From Ramlibacter sp. (lineage in GTDB: Bacteria > Pseudomonadota > Gammaproteobacteria > Burkholderiales > Burkholderiaceae_C): a stretch of 64,000 bases of DNA. The DNA is taken from NCBI RefSeq assembly GCF_028291745.1, contig NZ_JAQGNQ010000068.1, positions 124,001 to 188,000 on the forward strand, written 5' to 3'. This document shows positions 36,808 through 47,854 of the stretch, in pieces. Below the pieces are notes generated by a model. That model saw only the letters and a program-made list of their open reading frames with translations. It had not been told where the DNA came from and ran no database searches. Every line of letters starts with the position of its first letter. Position 1 is the first letter of the stretch. The translations under genes were made by a program, and so were the position numbers.

Positions 36808-37374
36808 TTGGCCACCGAACGCGAACTTTCCGACTTCCTGCTCAGCGTCGAGAGGCGTGCCTTCAAGCGCACCGTCTACCACGTACGCGACAATGAGGCA
36901 GCCCTCGATATCGTGCAGGACAGCATGATGAAGCTGGCCGAGCACTATGGGGACAAGCCGCCCAACGAGCTGCCCATGCTGTTCCAGCGCATCCTGTCCA
37001 ACTGCACGCTGGACTGGTTTCGCCGGCAGAAGACCCGCAATGCCCTGTTCTCGAACCTGAGCGACTTCGAATCGGCCTCCGAGGACGGCGATTTCGACCT
37101 TCTGGAAACTTATTCGTCCTCCGATCCATCTCAACAGGTCGAAAGTGCGGAAGACTCGACCCGTCGGGCCCAGATCTTGCGCGAGATCGAATCGGAGATC
37201 ATGGAGCTGCCCGCCCGTCAACGCGAAGCGTTTTTGATGCGTTACTGGGAGGACATGGACGTTGCCGAGACGGCGGCGGCCATGGGCTGCTCGGAAGGCA
37301 GTGTCAAAACCCACTGCTCGCGAGCGGTTGCGGCCCTCAGCAAAGCACTGAAGGCGAAGGGAATCCAATTATGA
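36808..37374 (+). CDS. RNA polymerase sigma factor, sigma-70 family
   Basis: This 188-residue sigma factor has region 2 at about 10-75 (RAFKRTVYHVRDNEAALDIVQDSM) and region 4 at about 130-185 (LPARQREAFLMRYWEDMDVAETAAAMGCSEGSVKTHCSRAV). It belongs to a family conserved in Burkholderiales. The start is TTG at 36808, giving MATERELSDFLLSVE as in relatives; no ATG or GTG fits better. It is followed by DUF3619 and DUF3106 genes, which may act as anti-sigma partner and envelope protein. Confidence 0.87.
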   Translation: MATERELSDFLLSVERRAFKRTVYHVRDNEAALDIVQDSMMKLAEHYGDKPPNELPMLFQRILSNCTLDWFRRQKTRNALFSNLSDFESASEDGDFDLLETYSSSDPSQQVESAEDSTRRAQILREIESEIMELPARQREAFLMRYWEDMDVAETAAAMGCSEGSVKTHCSRAVAALSKALKAKGIQL

Positions 37375-37793
37375 CCACCACGGATCTACTGCATGTCCAG
37401 AGCCGGGCCGACCAGTTCGGCCAGGCGGTCGCCCTGCGGCTGTCCGGCGGCGCGGGCGAGCTCCCCTACGAGGCGCGCGAGCGCCTGCGTGCCGCCCGCG
37501 TGCGCGCCATTGCCGCCCGCAGGAAGCCCGAGGTCGCGCCCCTGGTCGTCGGCCGCGGCGCCTCCGCCACGCTCGCCCTCGGCGAGCGCACCTGGTTCAA
37601 CCGCATCGCCTCGGTGCTGCCGCTGGTCGTGCTTGCCGCCGGCCTCGTGACGATCCATGCGGTGCAGAAGGACCGCCGCGCCAGCGAGCTGGCCGAAGTC
37701 GACGCTGCCCTGCTCACCGACGCTCTCCCGCCGGCCGCCTACGCCGACCCCGGTTTCGCGCAGTACCTGAAGTCCGCCGGCGGCGCGGATTGA
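37371..37793 (+). CDS. DUF3619 protein, likely anti-sigma partner
   Basis: This 140-residue protein has a cytoplasmic N terminus (about 1-85) with ADQFGQAVALRLSGGA and ARERLRAARVRAIAARR, one membrane span (IASVLPLVVLAAGLVTIHAV), and a short periplasmic tail. It overlaps the sigma factor by ATGA. The layout and coupling are those of a membrane anti-sigma factor, but this has not been shown for DUF3619. Confidence 0.83.
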   Translation: MTTTDLLHVQSRADQFGQAVALRLSGGAGELPYEARERLRAARVRAIAARRKPEVAPLVVGRGASATLALGERTWFNRIASVLPLVVLAAGLVTIHAVQKDRRASELAEVDAALLTDALPPAAYADPGFAQYLKSAGGAD

Positions 37794-37806
37794 GTCGCGT
37801 CCGGCG

Positions 37807-38562
37807 ATGACCTTGCGCGCGCGGCTGCTGTCCCTGATCGCCACCGGCCTGCTGGCAGTCGCCCTCGCGCATGCGCAACCGGCGCTGCCGCCGCCCGTGC
37901 AGCCCGCGGCAGCCACCCCGGTCCAGCCCGGCACGCCTAGCGGGCCAGCGGCCGCAACTGCGCCGGCCGGCACCACGGTGGCGCAACCCGTCAAGCCCGC
38001 GGCCTCGGCGCAGGTGCCCGCCCGCACGGCGGCGGTGCGCCCGGCGTCCGCCCCACGTACGGATGCCAAGCCCACCTGGGCCGAGCTCACGCCGCTGCAG
38101 CAGCAATCGCTTGCCCCCCTGGCCGGCACCTGGAAGGTGCTGGGTGAAGCGCACAAGCGCAAGTGGCTGGCGCTGTCCGCGAATTACCCGAGCCTTCCGC
38201 CCGCGGAGCAGGCCCTCCTGCATAGCCGCATGACCGAGTGGGCGGCGCTTTCGCCGCAGCAGCGCACGCTGGCCCGGCTGAACTTTGCCCAGGCGCAAAC
38301 GGTGTCGCCCAACGACAAGCGCGCCAAATGGGAGGCCTACCAGGCGCTTCCGCCCGAGGAAAAGCGCAAGTTCGCCGCCGGGGCGGCCGCGACCAAGCCG
38401 CCCCCGCCCACCGCGATCGCCGTCAAGCCGGGGCCGCAGCAGAAGCTGGCGCGGATCCCCAAGCCGCGCCGGGCCAGCAGTGCGGCCCGCATTGCCGTCC
38501 TGCCCGGCCAGGTCGACAACAACACCCTGCTGCCGCAGCCGGTCGCTCCCGTCCACCCTTGA
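37807..38562 (+). CDS. DUF3106 domain protein, exported
   Basis: This 251-residue protein has a signal peptide (LLAVALAHAQ, about residue 23), a Pro/Ala-rich linker (25-90) and the DUF3106 region with TPLQQQSLAPLAGTWKVLGE, HKRKWLALSANYPSLPPAEQ and RAKWEAYQALPPEEKRKF. The function is unknown; the repeats of W and PPEE suggest a protein-binding helical module in the periplasm. The stop overlaps the RDD gene (TTGA). Confidence 0.82.
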   Translation: MTLRARLLSLIATGLLAVALAHAQPALPPPVQPAAATPVQPGTPSGPAAATAPAGTTVAQPVKPAASAQVPARTAAVRPASAPRTDAKPTWAELTPLQQQSLAPLAGTWKVLGEAHKRKWLALSANYPSLPPAEQALLHSRMTEWAALSPQQRTLARLNFAQAQTVSPNDKRAKWEAYQALPPEEKRKFAAGAAATKPPPPTAIAVKPGPQQKLARIPKPRRASSAARIAVLPGQVDNNTLLPQPVAPVHP

Positions 38563-39056
38563 CTTCTCCTTCCCTCCTGGCCGCGCCCAGCCTGCGCCGC
38601 CGCATGGCCTGCTGGTTCTACGAGGCCACCCTGGCGTTCGCCGTCGGCCTGATCGCCACCCTGCTGTTCTCCGTCGCCATCCAGATGCGCAGCGGCATCG
38701 ACAGCCGGCGCTGGCTGCTGCAGGGTTTCCTGGCGGTGGTGTTCGCCATCTACTTCTCTTTTTTCTGGTCGCAGGGGCAGACGCTGCCGATGAAGACCTG
38801 GCGCATCGCCGTGGTCGACCGCCAGGGGCGCGCGCTCACGCAGGGCCGCGCGCTGCTGCGCTACGCCTTTTGCGCGATCTGGGTGCTGCCGCCGCTGGCG
38901 AGCGTGGCCGCGCGCCACTTCACGCTGTGGCAGCTGGGCGCGATCTTCTTCGGCTGGATCGGCTTCTGGGCGGTCCTGAGCCTCTTGCATCCGCAGCGGC
39001 AGTTCTGGCACGACGCCTGGGCCGGCACCCGGCTGGTCGACGCGGCCCGGCCCTGA
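38559..39056 (+). CDS. RDD family membrane protein
   Basis: This 165-residue protein with three to four spans starts at TTG 38559 (MTSPSLLAAPSLRRRMACWF), overlapping the previous stop. Typical RDD features are RRRMACWFYE at the N terminus and GQTLPMKTWRIAVVDRQG, with a final FWHDAWAGTRLV. The function is unknown; some RDD proteins are ion antiporters. An in-frame ATG at 38604 is the alternative start. Confidence 0.82.
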   Translation: MTSPSLLAAPSLRRRMACWFYEATLAFAVGLIATLLFSVAIQMRSGIDSRRWLLQGFLAVVFAIYFSFFWSQGQTLPMKTWRIAVVDRQGRALTQGRALLRYAFCAIWVLPPLASVAARHFTLWQLGAIFFGWIGFWAVLSLLHPQRQFWHDAWAGTRLVDAARP

Positions 39057-39072
39057 GCGACAATCCGGGCCC

Positions 39073-39476
39073 ATGCCCAGCAGCGACGAAGCCCTGAACG
39101 AGCCGGTCAACCCGCAGAAAGGCCGCACCGGCTTCAACCGTGTGTGGCACGCCACCGGCTATTCGATGGCCGGCCTGCGTGCCGGCTGGCAGGAGGCCGC
39201 CTTCCGGCTGGAAGCCTGCCTGTCCTTCGTGCTGGTGCCGCTGGCCTTCTGGGTCGGGCGCAGCTGGGTGGAGGTCGCCCTGCTGGCCGGCTCGGTGCTG
39301 CTGGTGATGATGGTCGAACTGCTCAACACCGGCGTCGAGGCGGCCATCGACCGCATCAGTCTCGAACGCCATCCCTTGTCCAAGCGCGCCAAGGACATGG
39401 GCAGTGCCGCCGTCTTCCTCTCGCTGCTGCTCGCGGGCGGCATCTGGGTCGCGGCGCTGCGCAACTTCTTTTTTGC

Positions 39477-39480
<4 letters not shown>
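39073..39480 (+). CDS. dgkA: Diacylglycerol kinase
   Basis: This 135-residue protein has the prokaryotic DgkA motifs: GWQEAAFRLEACLSFVL, then VMMVELLNTGVEAAIDRIS and KRAKDMGSAAVFLSLLLAGG. Three membrane spans are expected. It recycles diacylglycerol to phosphatidate. It lies 16 bp after the RDD gene and overlaps the next gene by ATGA. Confidence 0.94.
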
Positions 39481-40483
<1,003 letters not shown>

Positions 40484-42148
40484 TCAAGCCAGGAACTTGC
40501 CGGTTATAGGATAGCGCCAATCCTTGCCGAAGCCGCGGTGGGTGACACGGATGCCCACCGGCGCCTGCCGCCGCTTGTATTCGTTGATGCGCACCAGACG
40601 CGCCACGCGCTCCACCACCTCGCGTTCAAAGCCGGCGGCCACGACCTCCTCGATGCCCTGGTCGTTCTCCATGTAGCGCGTGAGGATGGCGTCCAGGATC
40701 TCGTAGGGCGGCAGGCTGTCCTGGTCCACCTGGTCGGCCCGCAGTTCGGCGCTGGGCGGACGGGTGATGATGCGATCGGGGATCGGATTGAGCCCGGTGC
40801 CGAAGGGATCGTTCTCGTTGCGCCAGCGCGCGAGCTTGAACACGGTGGTCTTCAGCAGGTCCTTGATCACCGCGAAGCCGCCGGCCATGTCGCCGTACAG
40901 CGTGCAGTAGCCGGTGGCCATCTCGCTCTTGTTGCCGGTGGTCAGCACGATGCTGCCGAACTTGTTGGACAGCGCCATCAGCAGCACGCCGCGGATGCGC
41001 GCCTGGATGTTCTCCTCGGTGGTGTCCTCGGCGCGCCCTTCGAACTCCTTGGCGAGCGACTGCTTGAAGGCCTCGAACTCCGGCTTGATCGAGATCTCGT
41101 CGTAGCGCACGCCCAGGCGCTCGGACATGTCGCGCGCATCGATCCACGAGATGTCCTGCGTGTAGGGCGAAGGCATCATCACCGCGCGGACCCGGTCGGC
41201 ACCGAGCGCATCGACCGCGACGGCCAGCACCAGCGCGGAATCGATGCCGCCCGAGAGGCCCAGCAGCACACCGGGGAAGCCGTTCTTGCCGATGTAGTCG
41301 CGCACGCCCATCACCAGCGCGTGCCAGATCTCCTCCTCGTCGGAGAGGTCGGGCGCAATCGGACCGGACAGCTGGAAGCACTGCGGACCGGGCGTCGCCT
41401 GCACGTAGAACAGGTCCTCGCAGAAGGCCGGCGCCCGCGCCGCCAGCGAGCCGTCGGCGTTGACCGCGAACGAGCCGCCGTCGAAGATCACCTCGTCCTG
41501 TCCGCCCACGAGGTGCGCGTAGATCAGGGGCAGGTTCACCGCCTTGGCGCGCTCGGCCATCTGCGCGATGCGCTCGGTGACCTTGCCCACGTGCATGGGG
41601 GACGCGTTGGGCACCACCAGCAGCTGCGCGCCGGAGACCCGCGCGAGCTCCGCCGGCTCCTCGAACCAGGCGTCTTCGCAGATCAGCAGGCCGACGCTCA
41701 CGTCCTCCACCTGGAACACGCAGGTGCCCTGGCCGCGGGTGAAGTAGCGGTACTCGTCGAACACCTTGTAATTCGGCAGTTCGCGCTTGGCATAGGACTC
41801 CAGCACCTTGCCTTCGCACAGCACGCTGGCGGCGTTGTAGCGCATCTGCACTTCGACCGACTTGCGCCGCAGCGAGCCGCCGCGCGGGTGGCCGACCACC
41901 ACGTGCAGCCCCTTCAACCCCGCGAGCTCGCGGGCCACCATTTTCACGGCATCATCGCAGGCAGCGATGAAGGCCGGGCGCAGCAGCAGGTCCTCCGCCG
42001 GATAACCGCAGATGGAGAGCTCGGGGGTGAGCACCAGGCGCGCCCCGTTCTCGTAGGCCGTGCGCGCCGCGGCGATGATTTTTTGCGCATTGCCCGTCAT
42101 GTCACCGACGATGACATTGAGCTGGGCGGTACAGATTGTGAGTGCCAT
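40484..42148 (-). CDS. nadE: Glutamine-dependent NAD+ synthetase
   Basis: This 554-residue two-domain enzyme has an N-terminal nitrilase-like glutaminase (1-255) with LVLTPELSICGYPAEDLL, the catalytic-lysine and LLICEDAWFEEPAE cysteine sites. The C-terminal synthetase has LGLSGGIDSALVLAVAVDA and LTTGNKSEMATGYCTLYGDM. It makes NAD+ from nicotinate adenine dinucleotide with glutamine as the ammonia source. The start ATG overlaps the proposed start of the divergent GNAT gene by 11 bp. Confidence 0.96.
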   Translation of the reverse strand: MALTICTAQLNVIVGDMTGNAQKIIAAARTAYENGARLVLTPELSICGYPAEDLLLRPAFIAACDDAVKMVARELAGLKGLHVVVGHPRGGSLRRKSVEVQMRYNAASVLCEGKVLESYAKRELPNYKVFDEYRYFTRGQGTCVFQVEDVSVGLLICEDAWFEEPAELARVSGAQLLVVPNASPMHVGKVTERIAQMAERAKAVNLPLIYAHLVGGQDEVIFDGGSFAVNADGSLAARAPAFCEDLFYVQATPGPQCFQLSGPIAPDLSDEEEIWHALVMGVRDYIGKNGFPGVLLGLSGGIDSALVLAVAVDALGADRVRAVMMPSPYTQDISWIDARDMSERLGVRYDEISIKPEFEAFKQSLAKEFEGRAEDTTEENIQARIRGVLLMALSNKFGSIVLTTGNKSEMATGYCTLYGDMAGGFAVIKDLLKTTVFKLARWRNENDPFGTGLNPIPDRIITRPPSAELRADQVDQDSLPPYEILDAILTRYMENDQGIEEVVAAGFEREVVERVARLVRINEYKRRQAPVGIRVTHRGFGKDWRYPITGKFLA

Positions 42149-43301
42149 TTCAGACGTGCCAGACCTCTCGAACGATTATGGTACCCGGGTGCTGCTTCCG
42201 TCGGAGATCGATGCCGGCCGATGGAACGCGCTGCTCGCGCATGCGGGCGGCTCGCCCTTCATGCGCCACGAGTATCTCGCCGCCATGCAGGACAGCGGCA
42301 GCGCGGTGCGCACCACGGGGTGGACACCGCAGTTCCTCACGCTCTGGCGCGAGGGCGAGCTCGAGGCCGCGTGCCCGCTGTACCTGAAGAGCCATTCCTA
42401 CGGCGAATACGTGTTCGACTGGGCCTGGGCCAATGCCTACGAACAGCATGGGCTGCGCTATTACCCCAAGGCGCTGACGGCGGTGCCCTTCACGCCGGTA
42501 CCGGGGCCGCGCCTGCTGGCCCGCGATGCGCCAGCGCGTGCGGCCCTGGTGCGGTCGCTGCTGGCCTGGTGCAAGCAGAAGAAGGTGTCGTCCTGGCACC
42601 TGCTGTTCGCCAGCGACGAGGACGTGCAGGCCTGCAGCGAGGCAGGCCTGATGCTGCGGCACACGGTGCAGTTCCACTGGATGAACACCGCTTACGCGGA
42701 CTTCGACGCCTTCCTCGCCAGCCTCACCCAGGACAAGCGCAAGAAGATCCGGCAGGAGCGGCGCAAGGTGGCCGAGGCCGGCGTGGTGTTCCGCCATGCG
42801 CGGGGCACGGAGATCGGCGAGCGCGATTGGGATTTCTTCTACCGCTGCTACGAGCGCACCTACCTGGAGCACGGCAACGCGCCCTACCTGAGCCGCGACT
42901 TCTTCCGGCGCATGGCCGGCACGATGCCGGAGAACTGGCTTCTCTTCATCGCCGAACGCGCGGGCCAGGCGATCGCCAGCAGCCTGATCGGAATCGGCGG
43001 CGAGGTCGCCTACGGTCGCTACTGGGGTGCGCTGGAGCGCGTGGACTGCCTGCACTTCGAGGCGTGCTACTACCAGCCGCTGGAATGGTGCATCGCCAAC
43101 GGCATCGAGCGCTTCGAGGGTGGCGCGCAGGGCGAGCACAAGATGGCGCGCGCCCTGATGCCGGTGAAGACCACCAGCGCGCACTGGCTCGCGCATCCCG
43201 CGTTTGCCGACGCGGTGGAGAAATTCCTGGCGCGCGAGGACCGGGGGATCGAGGGCTACCTGGAACACCTCGAGGAACGTTCGCCATTCCGGCATCCGTA
43301 G
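42138..43301 (+). CDS. GNAT/FemAB-like acyltransferase (DUF482 family)
   Basis: This 387-residue protein has the conserved pattern of this family: AGGSPFMRHEYLAAMQDSGS, CPLYLKSHSYGEYVFDWAWA, LRYYPKALTAVPFTPVPGPR, and in the second half CLHFEACYYQPLEWCIANGI with EGGAQGEHKMARAL. The FemAB-like half suggests acyl or aminoacyl transfer, perhaps at the envelope, but no substrate is known. The start is uncertain: GTG at 42138 (used here), 42159 or 42189. Only the last leaves room for a nadE promoter. Confidence 0.85.
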   Translation: MSAISDVPDLSNDYGTRVLLPSEIDAGRWNALLAHAGGSPFMRHEYLAAMQDSGSAVRTTGWTPQFLTLWREGELEAACPLYLKSHSYGEYVFDWAWANAYEQHGLRYYPKALTAVPFTPVPGPRLLARDAPARAALVRSLLAWCKQKKVSSWHLLFASDEDVQACSEAGLMLRHTVQFHWMNTAYADFDAFLASLTQDKRKKIRQERRKVAEAGVVFRHARGTEIGERDWDFFYRCYERTYLEHGNAPYLSRDFFRRMAGTMPENWLLFIAERAGQAIASSLIGIGGEVAYGRYWGALERVDCLHFEACYYQPLEWCIANGIERFEGGAQGEHKMARALMPVKTTSAHWLAHPAFADAVEKFLAREDRGIEGYLEHLEERSPFRHP

Positions 43302-43371
43302 GGTGGGCTGCCCGCAGGGCATCCCACCGTGCGCGGGGACGGTGGAGTGCGCTACGCGCAATCCACCCTAC
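43298..43371. repeat. GTAGGGTGGG-type intergenic hairpin repeat
   Basis: The element starts GTAGGGTGGG-CTGCCCGCAGGGCATCCCACC and ends GGTGGAGTGCGCTACGCGCAATCCACCCTAC. Outer and inner arms are complementary, so it forms a branched hairpin. It begins on the stop codon of the GNAT gene. A relative is at 55310-55393. Such elements are common between genes in betaproteobacteria. Confidence 0.7.
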
Positions 43372-43402
43372 ATGAACCCTAAGTGGCAGCGCCGGATCCG
43401 AC

Positions 43403-43948
43403 TCACCCCTGCTGCGGATTCGCCTTGTTGTACGCCTCGATGCCGCGAAGCACTTCCTGCCGTGCGGACTCGGGCCCTTCCCAGCCCAGCACCTTCACCC
43501 ACTTGCCGGGCTCCAGGTCCTTGTAGTGTTCGAAGAAGTGGGCGATGGTCTTCAGCCGCAGCGGGTTGAGATCTTCCGGCTTCTGCCACTGCGTGTAGAT
43601 CGCCAGGATCTTGTCGATCGGCACGGCCAGCACCTTGCCGTCTTCGCCCGCCTCGTCTTCCATCTTCAGGATGCCGATCGGCCGGCAGGGCACCACGACG
43701 CCGGGAATCAGCGGCACCGGCGTGATCACGAGCACGTCCACCGGGTCGCCGTCGCCGCTGATCGTCCTGGGCACGTAGCCGTAGTTGGTCGGGTAGTGCA
43801 TCGCGGTGCTCATGAAGCGGTCCACGAAGATCGCGCCGGTCTCCTTGTCCACCTCGTACTTCACGGGGTCGGCGTTCATCGGGATCTCGATGATCACGTT
43901 GAAGGCATCGGGGACGTTCTTGCCGGGGGTGACGAGGTCGAGGGACAT
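43403..43948 (-). CDS. ppa: Inorganic pyrophosphatase
   Basis: This 181-residue soluble family I enzyme has [33 protein letters not shown] and the signature DGDPVDVLV. It hydrolyses PPi to phosphate in the cytoplasm. It is divergent from hppA, the membrane pyrophosphatase, so two PPi-consuming systems stand side by side. The open frame extends far upstream, but the ATG at 43946-43948 matches family N termini ([14 protein letters not shown]). Confidence 0.96.
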   Translation of the reverse strand: MSLDLVTPGKNVPDAFNVIIEIPMNADPVKYEVDKETGAIFVDRFMSTAMHYPTNYGYVPRTISGDGDPVDVLVITPVPLIPGVVVPCRPIGILKMEDEAGEDGKVLAVPIDKILAIYTQWQKPEDLNPLRLKTIAHFFEHYKDLEPGKWVKVLGWEGPESARQEVLRGIEAYNKANPQQG

Positions 43949-44172
43949 GGGTTCGGTCTGGAGCCTGGTTGAGCGATCGGGAGAAACCCTGATTTTAGTC
44001 AATGCGCCCCGCATCTCGCGGCGCCTGTCGTTTCTGTGTAAACCCTTTGCTGCTAGAGTGCGCCCGTTGGCCAATCGTCTCCTGCCATACGGAGTCACGA
44101 GGAAGCAACGCAGCGGGGGTTCCGCAGCGTTGGCCCCCTCGCAAAGACACTGAAACGACAGGAGAAAACTTG

Positions 44173-46239
<2,067 letters not shown>

Positions 46240-46248
46240 GGTCGCGGA

Positions 46249-46353
46249 TGTCATTGCGGGCTTGACCCGCAATCCACGCGGCGCTTGTGCATGCGCTGTC
46301 GTGGATCCCGGGTCAAGCCCGGGATGACATCCATGAAGCCCGGGATGACATCC
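46249..46353. repeat. GTCAT/GGATGAC dispersed repeat
   Basis: TGTCATTGCGGGCTTGACCC pairs with the inverted GGGTCAAGCCCGGGATGACA about 40 bases later, both with GGATC/CCACG-type inner arms. A partial third unit (GAAGCCCGGGATGACATCC) follows. It lies between the convergent hppA and tetR genes, where it may end transcription. It is related to 32873-32987. Confidence 0.65.
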
Positions 46354-46372
46354 TTCTCCACTGGTCCGCGCC

Positions 46373-46957
46373 TCACCCGGCGCGGTGCACCACCGCCTTC
46401 ACCAGTTCGGCCGCAGTCCCCGTCAGTGCGGGCAACTGCGCGACCCGGCCCTCTTCGATCGCCTGCAGCACCAGCTCGTGGATGCCGCCGACCACCGCCA
46501 TGGCCAGCTGCGCGCTCACCCTCTTCGCACCGCCTTCGTTGACCACGGCCAGCATGAACTCGGCCAGCTCGCGGTTCACGCGCCGCCGCGCTTCCAGGCC
46601 CTGCGCACCCAAGGCGAGGATTTCGGTGAACAGCGTGCGCATCAGCACCGGACTGCTTGCCATCGCGCCGAGATAGGCGCCCAGCGCGCGCTCCAGTTGC
46701 TCCTCCCAGCCGTGCGAAGGGTCGATCGCATCGCGCAGCACCTGCAGCACGTTGTGCGACGCGGCCTCGTACAGCGCGATGAAGCATTCCGCCTTGTCGC
46801 TGAACTGCTCGTAAAACGTGCGGCGCGACACGCTCGCCTCGCGCACGACATCCGCGATGGTGGTCTCGGCATAGCCCTTGTCGGCCACCGACTGCGCCAT
46901 GCCGTGCAGCAGGCGGCCACGGTGTTCCTGCGTGATTGACAGGTCCCAGTGCTTCAT
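46373..46957 (-). CDS. TetR family regulator
   Basis: This 194-residue protein has an N-terminal TetR helix-turn-helix (ETTIADVVREASVSRRTFYE, about residues 30-50) and a helical ligand-binding domain. It starts MKHWDLSITQEHRGRLLHGM. It is divergent from a metal-dependent hydrolase and aldehyde dehydrogenase, and the 55-bp gap holds two dyads, so it probably represses both. The ligand may be a lipid or aldehyde; this is inferred only from the neighbours. Confidence 0.9.
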   Translation of the reverse strand: MKHWDLSITQEHRGRLLHGMAQSVADKGYAETTIADVVREASVSRRTFYEQFSDKAECFIALYEAASHNVLQVLRDAIDPSHGWEEQLERALGAYLGAMASSPVLMRTLFTEILALGAQGLEARRRVNRELAEFMLAVVNEGGAKRVSAQLAMAVVGGIHELVLQAIEEGRVAQLPALTGTAAELVKAVVHRAG

Positions 46958-46964
46958 GCGAACA

Positions 46965-46996
46965 TGGTACCAGTGCGTACCAATGGCGTACGCCAT
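46965..46996. promoter_or_regulatory. Two adjacent dyads, probable TetR operator
   Basis: TGGTAC-N6-GTACCA at 46965-46982 is followed directly by the perfect 14-bp palindrome ATGGCGTACGCCAT at 46983-46996. Both share the core GTAC at 10-11 bp steps. They lie between the TetR gene and its divergent neighbour, the expected operator place. Confidence 0.65.
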
Positions 46997-47012
46997 TCTT
47001 TTGCCAGGCCCC

Positions 47013-47831
47013 ATGACCGATCTCGTCGTCCGCCGCCTCCTCGTCGACATGGAGGCCCCGGTCGCCCGCCACTGGTGTGCGGGCGACGCTTTCCGCAGCG
47101 CGCTGTTCAATGCGCTGTCGATGAGCTTTCCCTTCGGCGAGCAGTTCTTCATCGACTCGGTGCGCAACGGCTTCAAGGAGCTGTCGCCCGAACAGCAGGA
47201 GCGCTTCCGCGCCGAAGTGCAGGGCTTCGTCGGCCAGGAGGCCACGCACCGCCGCCTGCACGCGCTGTACAACGGCCACCTCGAAAAGCTGGGCCTGCGC
47301 AACGACTGGGAGCCGCGCGCGCGCAATCGCCTGAAGCTGCTGGAAGGCCAGGACGTGCGCCACTGGCTGGGCATCACGGCCGCCAACGAGCACTTCACCG
47401 CCATCTTCGCGGACTACCTGCTGCACAACGCCGACCTGCTGGGCGAGCAGGACGCGCGGCTGGCCACGCTCTGGCTGTGGCACAGCTCGGAGGAGTCGGA
47501 GCACAAGACCGTCGCCTTCGACCTGTACCAGGCCCTGGGCGGCGGCGAAGAGTGGCGCCTGAAGTGGATGCGTCGCACCACGCTGTTCTTTCTTACCGAC
47601 GCCCTGCGGCAGACCATCACCAACCTGCGCTGCGACGGCACGCTGTGGAAATGGAGCACGTGGAAGAGCGGCGCGCAGTTTCTGTTCGGCAAGCGCGGCC
47701 TGATCACGCTCACGTACCGGCCGTGGCGCGACTACTTCCGCGCGGACTTCCATCCGAACCAGCAGGACTCGAGCGCCGCCGTGCGCTGGCTCACCGAGCA
47801 CCGCGACCAGTTCGTGCCGGTCGGCGCGTAG
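47013..47831 (+). CDS. Metal-dependent hydrolase family protein (PF10118)
   Basis: This 272-residue protein shows FNALSMSFPFGEQFFIDSVR, GFVGQEATHRRLHALYN and WHSSEESEHKTVAFDLYQAL. The repeated Glu and E-x-x-H motifs suggest a ferritin-like di-metal centre. The Pfam name is a prediction; the true reaction is unknown. The ATG at 47013 is used; an in-frame ATG at 46983 lies inside the operator palindrome. It is followed by an aldehyde dehydrogenase after 23 bp. Confidence 0.85.
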   Translation: MTDLVVRRLLVDMEAPVARHWCAGDAFRSALFNALSMSFPFGEQFFIDSVRNGFKELSPEQQERFRAEVQGFVGQEATHRRLHALYNGHLEKLGLRNDWEPRARNRLKLLEGQDVRHWLGITAANEHFTAIFADYLLHNADLLGEQDARLATLWLWHSSEESEHKTVAFDLYQALGGGEEWRLKWMRRTTLFFLTDALRQTITNLRCDGTLWKWSTWKSGAQFLFGKRGLITLTYRPWRDYFRADFHPNQQDSSAAVRWLTEHRDQFVPVGA

Positions 47832-47854
47832 ACGCGCTGGCGCACAATCGCGCC

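Noticed and set aside
36564..36872. Leader peptide or attenuator for ilvB
   Set aside because: The minus-strand frame here has no run of Val, Ile or Leu codons and no terminator stem before ilvB.
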